Positions 44,787 to 53,845 of a DNA stretch of 64,000 nucleotides are shown in pieces. Positions within the stretch are counted from its first letter, which is position 1. Each line of letters begins with the position of its first letter. Position numbers and translations under genes: made by a program. This stretch comes from Rhizorhabdus histidinilytica (GTDB lineage Bacteria > Pseudomonadota > Alphaproteobacteria > Sphingomonadales > Sphingomonadaceae), in the NCBI RefSeq assembly GCF_900167915.1, contig NZ_FUYM01000004.1:62001-126000 (forward strand). The letters are read 5' to 3'. Below the pieces are notes generated by a model. That model was not told the origin of the DNA. It saw nothing but the letters and a program-made list of their open reading frames with translations, and searched no databases.

Positions 44787-45857
44787 TCAGGCCGCGATGG
44801 CGGCGGGATCGGACGGCGACAGCCAGCTCAGCGCCTCCGACAGGCGACCGCTGGCGATATGGTCCTGCAGCACTCGCAGCCGGATCAGTGGCGAGGCACG
44901 GAAATCTGGATCGGCGAACCCCATCCGGCGCATCCCGGCGATCAGCTCCTCGATAGACCGCGACAGCGTGACCTGCGGCATATGCTGCGGGGCGAGCCGG
45001 GCGAACGCGCCGAAATCCACCTGGTACGAGCGGCTGTCGGCCGGTGCATCGGTGTTGATGCTGACGCTCGTCCCCGGCAGTGCGGCGGCCACCGCGCCGG
45101 CCAGATCGCGCACCTGGTAATTGGCGCTGTCGATACCGGCATTGACGACCAGGAAGCGACCGCCATTGTCCGCCGGACGGGTCGCCCCCCATTCGATCGC
45201 GCGCGCCATGTCGGCGGTGTCGATCAGCGGGCGCCAGGGCGTGCCGTCGCTCAGCACCGTGATCTGGCCACTGGTCAGGGCACAGGCGACGAAATCGTTG
45301 AGGACGAGGTCGAGCCGCAGCCGGTCGGACATGCCGCAGGCGGTGGCGAAGCGCAGGCAGGTGACGACCATGCCACCGTCGATCGCCTCCAGCTCGCGCT
45401 CCGTGCCGATCTTCGATGCCGCATAGTCGGTGACGGGGTTCAGCGGATCGCCCTCGCGGCGCGGGCCGCCCTCGGCCACGCCATAGACGCTGCAACTCGA
45501 CGCGAAGACGAAGTTCCGGACACCCGCCGCCGCGGCGAGCCGGCCGATCCGCGCCGAGGCATCCTGGTTGATCGCGCGCGTGACCGCAGCGAAGCGGCTG
45601 CCCATAGGATCGTTCGAGACGGCGGCGAGATGGACGACCGCGTCATAGCCCTTGAGCGTGCCTTCATCGAGGTCGCGGACATCGCCGAAGAACTGGCGAT
45701 CCAGCTTGCGCTCGGGCAGCTCGGTGGCGCCGGTCAGGCAATGGGCAAAATAGCCATTGTCGAAGCCGTCGATCATCGCGGTCGGAAAGACCTCGCGGAA
45801 ATGCCGGACGACGGCCGGGCCGACATAGCCCATATTGCCGGTGACGAGGATACGCAT
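44787..45857 (-). CDS. NAD-dependent epimerase/dehydratase (extended SDR)
   Basis: A 356-residue SDR starting MRILVTGNMGYVGPAVVRHF. Nucleotide-binding TGxxGxxG-like motif at the N-terminus, VVHLAAVSND, FASSCSVYG and the catalytic YAASK. It is the first gene of the CDP-sugar operon and may be the 4,6-dehydratase or an epimerase. The start at 45857 is chosen because it places the Rossmann motif at the terminus; longer frames are unlikely. Confidence 0.87.
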   Translation of the reverse strand: MRILVTGNMGYVGPAVVRHFREVFPTAMIDGFDNGYFAHCLTGATELPERKLDRQFFGDVRDLDEGTLKGYDAVVHLAAVSNDPMGSRFAAVTRAINQDASARIGRLAAAAGVRNFVFASSCSVYGVAEGGPRREGDPLNPVTDYAASKIGTERELEAIDGGMVVTCLRFATACGMSDRLRLDLVLNDFVACALTSGQITVLSDGTPWRPLIDTADMARAIEWGATRPADNGGRFLVVNAGIDSANYQVRDLAGAVAAALPGTSVSINTDAPADSRSYQVDFGAFARLAPQHMPQVTLSRSIEELIAGMRRMGFADPDFRASPLIRLRVLQDHIASGRLSEALSWLSPSDPAAIAA

Positions 45858-46870
45858 AGACACTTCCTTTCCAGATAAGCCACTGCCAGAGGCGCGAGCC
45901 TCCGGTGCCCCCCGGCACAGTCGATCGACCGGCGCCTTTTCGGACTTCATCCGAAAACGCCGCCGGCACATCCCCGAGTAACTTCAGGTCAGGACAAACC
46001 TTGGATCGGTTTGGTAACGTCCAAATAGGATCATGAACCGACCGACCCGTCAACTGGAATTTGTGCAACGCAACCAGTTGACATCCCCACGATCTTAAAG
46101 CAGCCTCCAATATCGATCCGTTTCATGACGAGATCGCAACAATTCATTTTTTATATTTAACCACGGTCAGGGGTGGCACCGGATTTACCGGAGTAATGCC
46201 TTATGGCTTTTATATTATCACCACTTCACATGGACTTGATCTCCCTAGCATCCATTCGACGGAAACCGGATGGACTCATAGGGATGACGCAGGTCAGCCG
46301 CACAAGGCCAAAGAATGAAGCTGGGATTTTCCAAGGCATCGCCGCCATCCCGGGCGATGGAATGTTGCTATGCAGCAGAGCCCCTCGTCATAGTGAGCGC
46401 GGGAGACCGATTCGTCTCCGCGATCATTCCGCCACCCTGGGACCAGTTACAGCAAATAACTTCGTCCATTTCCATTTCAAATTTGTAGATTTCGTTCTCG
46501 AAACCATCAGTTCAGCGATAGAATGGTTCGCTTTATCGTTTCGGATCATATCCGGTATCATAGACAGCATTTTTACCCTGCATCCGACAGGTCACGACAA
46601 TGATCGCCATCATCGCGGATTCGGGCGGCATGACCTTGGTAACTACTTTCAGCTCGACACGGCTTTAGACCATTTCACCGCCCGGACACCTCGGCCGGTC
46701 GCGGTAGAGACGGGTCGGGATCGTCCGCCTGCCATGGCCGCAGGGCCGCTGGTCGCATCGTATCTCGCTTTTCCAGCCGGACGCGACCAGCTTCGCCCGC
46801 CTTGCGAGGCATTGCGCAGGAAAAGGTGCCGCCGCGCCGTCCGGTGCGAACGCGAAGGAGTATGCGTCCC
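45858..46870. other. Gene-free divergent region, about 1 kb
   Basis: A long gap between the CDP-sugar operon (minus) and the exported protein gene (plus). Part of it (about 46120-46660) is AT-rich. A 223-codon plus frame is open here but has no ribosome site, no domain and an unlikely composition. Promoters for both sides are expected, but I cannot place them. No tRNA or repeat seen. Confidence 0.5.
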
Positions 46871-47656
46871 ATGATCGTCGACAGCGCCCCACCGCCCGAT
46901 CCGGTGCGCCAGCCGCCGGCCCGCCTGCTGCTGGCCGACGTCCGCCACGACATGGCCGCGATCTTCGGCGAGCTCGAAGCCGGAGACGCTCCGCCCCCGC
47001 GCACGATCGCGATGGCGGTCAAGGGCGCGACCACTCCCCTGGCGCCCGCCGCCGGGCGGCGGACGGCTGCGGGCCCGCTGCTCGCCGCCGCGGCCGCGGG
47101 CCTGCTGATCGGGGTCGCGGGCACCGGTGGCCTGCGCTTTGCCGATCTCCGCGACCAGGTGGCACCGCCGCCCACCCTGGCGCCGGCGACCGGGGTCGCC
47201 GAAAACCCGTTCGAACGGCCTCCCCCAGCCATGCCGGCACCACAGGCGATCGCGAAGGCGACGGCGCCTTCGCTTCCATCCGGCAACGACCGTGAGGAAA
47301 CGCGTGCCGAACGGCAGGAGACCTCCACGCCACCCCGCCCCGCCGCCAGGGAAAGAACGAGGAAGACCACCGAAGCCGCAAGACGGCCCGCCGAATGCGA
47401 AGGCGACCGCCTCGAACAGGCCTGGTGCATGCGCTCCGACATATTGGCCGCCGATCGCCGGCTGCGCCGCGCCTATGCCGAAGCCATCCACCAGGGTGTC
47501 GAGCGCCGCTTCCTCGTCGAGCATCAGCGTCACTGGACCCGCCTGCGCAACCGCGCCGCGCGCGATCCGAAGGGCGTCCTGGAAGGCTATCGAGAGCTGG
47601 CCGGCGACCTCGAGCGCCTGTCGATCCATGGCCGCGCGGCGGATCGCATCCGATGA
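46871..47656 (+). CDS. Membrane-anchored protein with LprI/DUF1311-like C-terminal domain
   Basis: A 261-residue protein from the ATG at 46871, with AAGGAG 10 bases upstream (another ATG is 9 bases earlier). A TM helix (AGPLLAAAAAGLLIGVAGTGGL) is followed by a Pro/Ala-rich linker and a C-terminal helical unit with two Cys (CEGDRLEQAWCMRSDILAADRRLRRAYAEAI), reminiscent of DUF1311 lysozyme-inhibitor-like domains. Probably periplasmic. Coupled (ATGA) to the phosphatase gene. Confidence 0.6.
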   Translation: MIVDSAPPPDPVRQPPARLLLADVRHDMAAIFGELEAGDAPPPRTIAMAVKGATTPLAPAAGRRTAAGPLLAAAAAGLLIGVAGTGGLRFADLRDQVAPPPTLAPATGVAENPFERPPPAMPAPQAIAKATAPSLPSGNDREETRAERQETSTPPRPAARERTRKTTEAARRPAECEGDRLEQAWCMRSDILAADRRLRRAYAEAIHQGVERRFLVEHQRHWTRLRNRAARDPKGVLEGYRELAGDLERLSIHGRAADRIR

Positions 47657-48447
47657 CGGCGGCATCCTATCGCCCGCCCGCGCTGCGCACCGCCGCCACG
47701 GCGAAGATCGCCGGACAGCTCGTCTATGCGATCGGCGACATCCACGGCAGCTATTTGTTGCTGCGTGACCTGCTCGCCCGGATCGTCGCCGACGCCGCGG
47801 CGACCGCGCGGGGCCGCCGGCCGATCATCATCCTGCTCGGCGACCTGATCGACCGCGGCCCGCATTCGGCGCAGGTGGTCGAGGCGGTGACCTGGCTGCA
47901 GCGCCAGCACCGCTTCGAGATGCGCCTGCTGATGGGCAATCACGAGCGGGCGATGATCGCGTTCATCGACCATCCCGCCGAGGCCGGCGAATGGCTGCTG
48001 TTCGGTGGCGACGCGACGCTGCGCTGCTACGGGGTCGAGCCGCCGGGCCCTGGTGCGCCGACCGACGCCCTGATCGCCGCGCGCGACGCGCTGCTCCAGC
48101 GGATGCCGGCCGCACACCTGCTCTGCCTCCAGCAGGCGTTGCCGATGCTGACGCTGGGCGACTATGTCTTCGTCCATGCCGGTGTCCGACCCGGCCGGCC
48201 GCTTACCGAGCAGGAAGAAGTCGACGTGCTGTGGATCGGCGCCGAGTTCACCGCGTCGACCGAGCGGTTCGAGAAGATCGTTGTCCACGGCCATAGCATC
48301 GCCGACGAAGTGCAATGGCCCGGCAACCGGATCGGGATCGATACCGGCGCCTATCGCAGCGGGATATTGACCGCGCTCAGGATCGAGGACGATTGGCTGC
48401 GCCTGATCCAGACGGGAAGGGAGGACGTGCGTGCCGCCGTCGCCTAG
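47653..48447 (+). CDS. Calcineurin-like metallophosphoesterase (Ser/Thr phosphatase type)
   Basis: A 264-residue enzyme with all PPP-type metal motifs: GDIHG, GDLIDRGP, MGNHERA, FVHAGV and HGHS. The ATG at 47653 overlaps the preceding stop. Bacterial homologs act on phosphoproteins or nucleotides (ApaH-like). Next to a polysaccharide locus that contains a tyrosine kinase, a regulatory phosphatase role is possible but unproven. Confidence 0.88.
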   Translation: MTAASYRPPALRTAATAKIAGQLVYAIGDIHGSYLLLRDLLARIVADAAATARGRRPIIILLGDLIDRGPHSAQVVEAVTWLQRQHRFEMRLLMGNHERAMIAFIDHPAEAGEWLLFGGDATLRCYGVEPPGPGAPTDALIAARDALLQRMPAAHLLCLQQALPMLTLGDYVFVHAGVRPGRPLTEQEEVDVLWIGAEFTASTERFEKIVVHGHSIADEVQWPGNRIGIDTGAYRSGILTALRIEDDWLRLIQTGREDVRAAVA

Positions 48448-48448
48448 C

Positions 48449-48592
48449 TCAATGCGTCAGATAGCGGATCGCGAGCCAGGCGCCGCCGAGCACGACCGCC
48501 CAGCTGCCGACCGCGAGCACCACGCCGAGGAGCACGCGGACCGCACCGGAAAAGCGAGGCTCGGCTTCGGTGGCAGTGATTGGCTGTTCCAT
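48449..48592 (-). CDS. Small single-TM protein
   Basis: A 47-residue frame starting MEQPITATEAEPRFSG and with one TM helix (VLLGVVLAVGSWAVVLGGAWLAIRYL). It is convergent with the phosphatase gene (1 base between ends). A longer in-frame frame up to 48847 has unlikely composition. No clear ribosome site; function unknown. Confidence 0.5.
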   Translation of the reverse strand: MEQPITATEAEPRFSGAVRVLLGVVLAVGSWAVVLGGAWLAIRYLTH

Positions 48593-48966
48593 GCGCCGAC
48601 GCAAATAGGCGCGCAAGCTACGGGCCGGGGAATTGGCCGAACCTACCGAAAGGAATGCGGCGCCGAGGGGCCGTCCCTGGTCGCCCTCTCCGCCCCCCGT
48701 CTCGATCTTGTCCGGCGCGCGTTCCACACCAATTGGTGTAAATGCATCTCCAGCCACGAGCAAGCTGCGTTTACCCTTGGAGTAATACTTAGGAGACGGA
48801 TGAATCCGCTCCAAGCGAATGCCCGGATATTGAGACGGTCGCTTCATTCTTCGCGACGGGCCGAGCCGGAAAGTCTTGGAAAATCGTCATTTTGCACTGC
48901 ATCATTTCGGCAGGGGGACGATATCCGGCCGCGCAGTGCGGCCGGGACAGCATCACCGGGTGCCCC
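48593..48966. other. Divergent gene-free gap
   Basis: A 374-base stretch between the small membrane gene and the GT fusion gene. It contains the short inverted pair CTTGGAG/CTCCAAG around 48776-48814 but no clear promoter or gene. Likely promoter area of the glycosyltransferase-ugd operon. Confidence 0.4.
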
Positions 48967-51243
48967 ATGACGAGCCGTACAGCACAGCCGCCGACCGTCA
49001 GCATCATCATGGCCTGCTTCAACGCCGCACCCTATCTGCGAGCCTCGGTGTGCTCGGCGCTCGACCAGTCGCTGCGCGAGATCGAGCTGATCATCGTCGA
49101 CGACGGATCGAACGACGGGTCGGTCGCGATTGGCCAGGAGCTCGCCATGGCGGATCGCCGGGTCCAGTTCCATCGCATGCCCCGCAACGGCGGTCCGGCG
49201 GCGGCGCGCAACCATGCGTTGGACCTCGCCTGCGGCCGCTTCGTCGCGATCCTCGACAGCGACGACCTGATGCACCCCGATCGGCTGAGGCGCCTCGTCG
49301 CCGTCGCCGATGCGATCGAGGCCGACGTCGTCGCCGACGACCTGGTCGTCTTCGACGATGCCGACCGATCGCCGCCGCAAAGCTTCTTCCGCGGCTCCAG
49401 GGCGCGTCGGGGCGAATGGATCACCCTGGCCGACTATTTCCGCGAGACCCGGCTCTATGGCCGGACGCCCAATCTGGGCTTCCTGAAGCCGCTGATCCGA
49501 CGCGACCTGATCGCCGCCAACGGCATCCGCTACGACGAAAACCTGCGGATCGCCGAGGACGACGATCTGATCGTCCAGCTCCTGCGTGCCGGCGCCCGTT
49601 ACCGGACGATCCCCGATGCCGGCTATTTCTATCGAAAGCATGGCAGCTCGATCTCGCATCGGCTGTCGCTGGCCGACGTCGAGGCGATGGTGATGGCGGG
49701 CGAGCGGCTGGCCGCCGACCTACGCGACGCGCCAGTCGGCATCCGGCGCGCGCTCGCCCGGCGTAACCGCTCGATCCGCGCGGCCCGCGACTTCACCCTG
49801 GCGATCGAGGCAATCAAGGCACGCCGCCCCGTCGCGGCGGCCGGGCTGATACTCGGCCATCCCCGATCGATCCCGCTGTTCCGCATGCCGGTCGCGGCCC
49901 GGCTCGGCCGGCTGAAAGGGGGCGGACGCGACACCCCGCCCCTTCCTCCTTCCGCCGCCGCCCCAAGGGTCTGCTTCATCAGCAATCAGCGGCTGATCGG
50001 CGCCACCAACGGCAGCTCCGCCTATCTGATCGACCTCGCCAAGGCGACCCGCGTCGCGGGCCGCGAACCGCACCTCGTCCAACCATCCCCGGCGATATTC
50101 GGCCGCTTGCCCCTCTTTCGGCTGCGGCCGGAAATGGCGGTGTTCGCGAGCCATCACGTTCGCGGCGCCTGGCGGATCGGCGACTGGGTCGTCGCCCGCG
50201 ATCCGCGCGTCCATCTGAGCGCGGCGGTCGGGGTCGCGCGCCGGATCGCACGACGGATCGGGATAGACGCGCGCTGGACGCTCGACCGGCCGGCACCCTA
50301 TGCGGTCGCCGCGCGCTGGACCAAGGCGGACCAGCTCTTCGTCACCGGCCACGCCCGCCCTCGCGCCGACATCGTCGTCGCCGACTATATGTTCCAGTCG
50401 CGCGCCTTTCCCTTCGTCGCCCGGCCGGGCACGCCGACCGCGATCGTGATGCACGACCTGTTCCACGCCCGCTCGCAAGGCTTCGCCGCGACCGGCGACG
50501 GCGACAGCGTGGCCGCGATCGGCCGGGACGCCGAGCTGGCGCTGCTCGGCCGGGGCGATGCTGTGATCGCGATCCAGCAGGCCGAGGCCGCCTTCGTCCG
50601 AAGGGAGCTGCCCGACAGCGAGGTGATCCTGGCGCCGATGGCGGCCGAACCGGTCGCGGCGCCCCAGCCGGGCGAGACCGACCGGCTGTTGTTCGTCGGC
50701 AGCAACACCGCGCCCAACGTCCACGGCCTGCGCTGGTTCTTCGAGCGGGTATGGCCCGCGATCCGCGCCGCGCGGCCGGCGGCGACGCTGGACGTCGCGG
50801 GCTCAGTCGCCGCGGCCTTTTCGCAGGGCGGCCCCGCCGGCGTCCGCTTCCTCGGCCTTGTCGACGACCTCGCACCCCTCTATGCGGGCGCCGGTGTCGT
50901 GATCTCACCCCTGATCCAGGGGTCGGGCCTCAAGATCAAGCTGATCGAGGCGCTGGCCCAGGGCAAGGCGACGGTCGCGACCGGTATCACGCTGCAAGGC
51001 GTCGAGGAGATTGCCAGCCAAGCGGTCGCAAGGGCCGATGATCCGACCCCGTTCGCCGACGCCGTCATCGGCCTGATGCAGGCCGAGACCGCGCGCGCGA
51101 CGCTTGCGGCGAAGGCCCTGGAAACCGCGCGAGTCCATTTTTCCGGCGACGCATGCTATCGGGCGTACCGGAACTGGCTTGCGAAAATCACCACCAACCG
51201 ACTCCCCCAAGTCAGCAACGAGGAGGCAAGATTATGCGCCTGA
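48967..51243 (+). CDS. Bifunctional glycosyltransferase, GT2 fused to GT4-like
   Basis: A 758-residue fusion. Residues 1-270 are GT2 (VSIIMACFNAAPYLRASVCSALDQSLREIELIIVDDGSNDGS, DSDDLMHPDR, EDDDLIVQLLRAG). Residues about 340-740 form a GT-B enzyme with IVMHDLFHARS, LLFVGSNTAPNVHGLRWFFERVWP and the sugar-nucleotide site GSGLKIKLIEALAQGKATVAT. Both active sites look intact, so one protein may add two sugars in sequence. Start at 48967 (MTSRTAQPP). It overlaps ugd by 10 bases. Confidence 0.85.
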   Translation: MTSRTAQPPTVSIIMACFNAAPYLRASVCSALDQSLREIELIIVDDGSNDGSVAIGQELAMADRRVQFHRMPRNGGPAAARNHALDLACGRFVAILDSDDLMHPDRLRRLVAVADAIEADVVADDLVVFDDADRSPPQSFFRGSRARRGEWITLADYFRETRLYGRTPNLGFLKPLIRRDLIAANGIRYDENLRIAEDDDLIVQLLRAGARYRTIPDAGYFYRKHGSSISHRLSLADVEAMVMAGERLAADLRDAPVGIRRALARRNRSIRAARDFTLAIEAIKARRPVAAAGLILGHPRSIPLFRMPVAARLGRLKGGGRDTPPLPPSAAAPRVCFISNQRLIGATNGSSAYLIDLAKATRVAGREPHLVQPSPAIFGRLPLFRLRPEMAVFASHHVRGAWRIGDWVVARDPRVHLSAAVGVARRIARRIGIDARWTLDRPAPYAVAARWTKADQLFVTGHARPRADIVVADYMFQSRAFPFVARPGTPTAIVMHDLFHARSQGFAATGDGDSVAAIGRDAELALLGRGDAVIAIQQAEAAFVRRELPDSEVILAPMAAEPVAAPQPGETDRLLFVGSNTAPNVHGLRWFFERVWPAIRAARPAATLDVAGSVAAAFSQGGPAGVRFLGLVDDLAPLYAGAGVVISPLIQGSGLKIKLIEALAQGKATVATGITLQGVEEIASQAVARADDPTPFADAVIGLMQAETARATLAAKALETARVHFSGDACYRAYRNWLAKITTNRLPQVSNEEARLCA

Positions 51244-52589
51244 CGATCATCGGTACGGGCTATGTTGGAATCGTCTCGGCGGCTTGTTTCTCCGAATTCG
51301 GCCATGTCGTAACCTGCGTCGACATCGATGCGAACCGGATCGCCGAATATAATGCCGGCCATGTCCCGATCTTCGAGCCGGGCCTGGGCGACCTGATCAA
51401 CCGCAACGTCAAGGGCGACCGCCTGTCCTTCACCACCGACCTCGCCGAAGGGGTCAAGGATGCCGAGGCGGTGTTCATCGCGGTCGGCACCCCCTCGCGC
51501 CGCGGCGACGGCCATGCGGACCTCAGCTATGTCTTCGCCGCGGTCCGCGACCTTGCCAAGCTGGTCCCGGAAGGCTGCGTCATCGTCAACAAGTCGACCG
51601 TGCCGGTCGGCACTGCGAGCGAGGTCGAAGCGATCCTCGCCGAGGTGGTGCCGGGCAAGACCGTGCATGTCGTCTCCAATCCCGAATTCCTGCGCGAAGG
51701 ATCGGCGATCGAGGATTTCCTGCGCCCCGACCGCGTCGTCGTCGGCGTGTCGAGCGAGTCCGCGCGCAAGGTGATGGCCGAAATCTACCGCCCGCTGTTC
51801 CTGCGCGAGACGCCGATCCTGTTCACCGACTGCCGCACCGCGGAGGTGATCAAATATGCGGCCAACGCCTTCCTGTCGGTGAAGATCGCCTTCATCAACG
51901 AGATCGCCGACCTGTGCGAGACGGTCGGCGCCGACGTCAAGGGCGTCGCCAAGGGGATCGGCATGGACCGCCGCATCGGCAACAAATTCCTGAACCCCGG
52001 CCCCGGCTATGGCGGCTCCTGCTTCCCGAAGGACACGCTGGCGCTGCTGCGCACCGCCGAGCAGGCCAATGCCAAGCTGCGCATCGTCCAGGCGACCGTC
52101 GACGCCAACGACGACCGCAAGAAGGAGATGGCCCGTCGCGTCATCGCCGCCTGCGGCGGCAGCGTCGAGGGCAAGACGATCGGCATCCTCGGCCTGACCT
52201 TCAAGCCCAACACGGACGACATGCGCGACGCGCCGAGCCTGGTCGTGATCCCCGAGCTGCAGAAGGCCGGCGCGAAGGTCCGCGCCTATGATCCCGAAGG
52301 GCGCCCGGCCGCCGAGAAGATGCTGCCGGATGTCGAGTTCGTCAGCAATGCCTATCAGGCGGTCGAGGACGCCGCCGCGGTGGTGCTGCTGACCGAGTGG
52401 AACGAGTTCCGCGCCCTCAACCTCGATCGGGTGCGCGGCCTGCTCCGCAACCCGCTCTTCATCGACCTGCGCAACGTCTACGAGCCCGAGGACATGGCGC
52501 GCGCCGGCTTCCACTATATCTCGATCGGCCGCAGCCCGGCCGGACCGAAGGAGGCCGTCGCGCGGCCCGCCGCCGTCACGGCCGCCTGA
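51234..52589 (+). CDS. ugd: UDP-glucose 6-dehydrogenase
   Basis: A 451-residue enzyme making UDP-glucuronate. MRLTIIGTGYVGIVSAACFSEFGHVV is the NAD site; catalytic Cys lies in GYGGSCFPKDT, with Lys in EVIKYAANAF. GAGGAGG precedes the ATG at 51234. It supplies GlcA for the polysaccharide. It is translationally coupled to the upstream glycosyltransferase gene and overlaps the convergent glycanase gene by 14 bases. Confidence 0.96.
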   Translation: MRLTIIGTGYVGIVSAACFSEFGHVVTCVDIDANRIAEYNAGHVPIFEPGLGDLINRNVKGDRLSFTTDLAEGVKDAEAVFIAVGTPSRRGDGHADLSYVFAAVRDLAKLVPEGCVIVNKSTVPVGTASEVEAILAEVVPGKTVHVVSNPEFLREGSAIEDFLRPDRVVVGVSSESARKVMAEIYRPLFLRETPILFTDCRTAEVIKYAANAFLSVKIAFINEIADLCETVGADVKGVAKGIGMDRRIGNKFLNPGPGYGGSCFPKDTLALLRTAEQANAKLRIVQATVDANDDRKKEMARRVIAACGGSVEGKTIGILGLTFKPNTDDMRDAPSLVVIPELQKAGAKVRAYDPEGRPAAEKMLPDVEFVSNAYQAVEDAAAVVLLTEWNEFRALNLDRVRGLLRNPLFIDLRNVYEPEDMARAGFHYISIGRSPAGPKEAVARPAAVTAA

Positions 52590-53496
52590 CGGCGCCGCCG
52601 GGGCGATCGGCAAACCGCCAGACGCGGATATGGTCGATCTCCATGCGCGCGGGCATCATCGTCCGCGCATCGGGATCGCCAGGCCAGCTTCCGCCGATCG
52701 CGAGATTGGCGATCAGGTACATGGGCTGGTTCGCGTCGGCGGTGGTCGGGATCGATGCGGTACGGACGCCGTCGATATAATAATCGAGCGTCTCGGGGGT
52801 CCACAGCACGGCGTAGAGGTGGAACCGGTCTGGCGCCCCCGGCATCGTCACCTTGCGGGTGATCGACTTCTGCCGCTTCGAATGCAGGCTCTGGAAAACG
52901 ATGCCCGGCTTGTCGCCATGTGCCTCGAGGATGTCGATTTCGGGCGGCCAGCCGCCCTTGGCCGGCAATAGCCAGAAGGCAGGCCAGATTCCCTTGCCCC
53001 CGGTCCAGCGGGCGCGGATCTCGAAATAGCCATAGGCCTGCTCGAAGCTGCACTTGGTGGTGATCAGCCCCGAGCTGTAGCGCGCCTGGGCCAGTGCGCT
53101 GCCGCGGATGTTCGAAGGCTGCTTCGCCAGCGCCCCGTCGAGCTTCGCCTTCACCACCGGTGACAGCGGCCGCGCCACGATCGCCAGCTTGCCGTCGCGC
53201 ACCTCGAAAGGCTGGACCCCGGCGCCCAGGAAATCGCGGTCGAAATAGATCTGCCGCTCGCGATTGCCGTAGAGGCTGCGGTTCGCGATCGTACCCGTCT
53301 TGCCGCAGGTCTTGTAGGCGGTGCGCCAGACATCGTCGCGCAAGGCGCGGCCGTCGAATTCCTCGTTGAAGCTCATCTGCATGGCGAGGCCGGGGGGTGG
53401 TCCGGAGCGCGGCGACGAGTCGGGCGCGCCGACGATTGCAAGCGCTGCAACCGAGCTGGCGAATAGCGCAAGGCCGCCAATGACATGGATATGCAT
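52576..53496 (-). CDS. Sec-exported GH16 glycanase (ExoK-like)
   Basis: A 306-residue enzyme with signal peptide MHIHVIGGLALFASSVAALAIVG. The GH16 fold carries E186-I-D188-I-L-E191, GYFEIRARWTGGKGIWPAFWLLP and YYIDGVRTASIP. AAGGAG lies 7 bases before the ATG at 53496. Together with the RTX-type GH16 at 29015 it mirrors ExoK/ExsH, which cut nascent succinoglycan. It ends inside the ugd stop region (14-base overlap). Confidence 0.88.
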   Translation of the reverse strand: MHIHVIGGLALFASSVAALAIVGAPDSSPRSGPPPGLAMQMSFNEEFDGRALRDDVWRTAYKTCGKTGTIANRSLYGNRERQIYFDRDFLGAGVQPFEVRDGKLAIVARPLSPVVKAKLDGALAKQPSNIRGSALAQARYSSGLITTKCSFEQAYGYFEIRARWTGGKGIWPAFWLLPAKGGWPPEIDILEAHGDKPGIVFQSLHSKRQKSITRKVTMPGAPDRFHLYAVLWTPETLDYYIDGVRTASIPTTADANQPMYLIANLAIGGSWPGDPDARTMMPARMEIDHIRVWRFADRPGGAVRRP

Positions 53497-53845
53497 CGCC
53501 ATCTCCTTTTCGCACTGCAACACAATCGGGATGATTTATTTCCGCCTATCGCGCGGATTACACGAAGCTGAACGAAACCCGCCAATTCGACGCCGATTTC
53601 CATCAATTCGACGAACAGAGCAATTTCAACGGCAAAACGATTGATATTGCTAAAATTATCCCAAAAAAACTTCAGGATTCAGGGAACAAAATCCCGCTGC
53701 GGTGAAAGGTGCCTAATGCACGCCGAATATTCGCGAAAATGTCCTTCTGTCACGTTCCGACGTTGACCCACCTGATGGTGCATTGCAAAGTAATCTTATT
53801 GGGGGGCTCATCGAAACTCGCACTTGTGGGTTTAGGGAGCTTTAT
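53497..53845. promoter_or_regulatory. Divergent control region of glycanase and export operon
   Basis: A 349-base gap between the divergent ExoK-like and initiating-transferase genes. It is AT-rich near 53620-53680. It presumably holds both promoters, but I cannot point to convincing -35/-10 pairs. No other gene seen. Confidence 0.4.

Noticed and set aside
46203-46874. 223-codon plus frame in the 1-kb gap
   Set aside because: No ribosome site, no domain, unlikely amino-acid mix, AT-rich part crosses without coding pattern.
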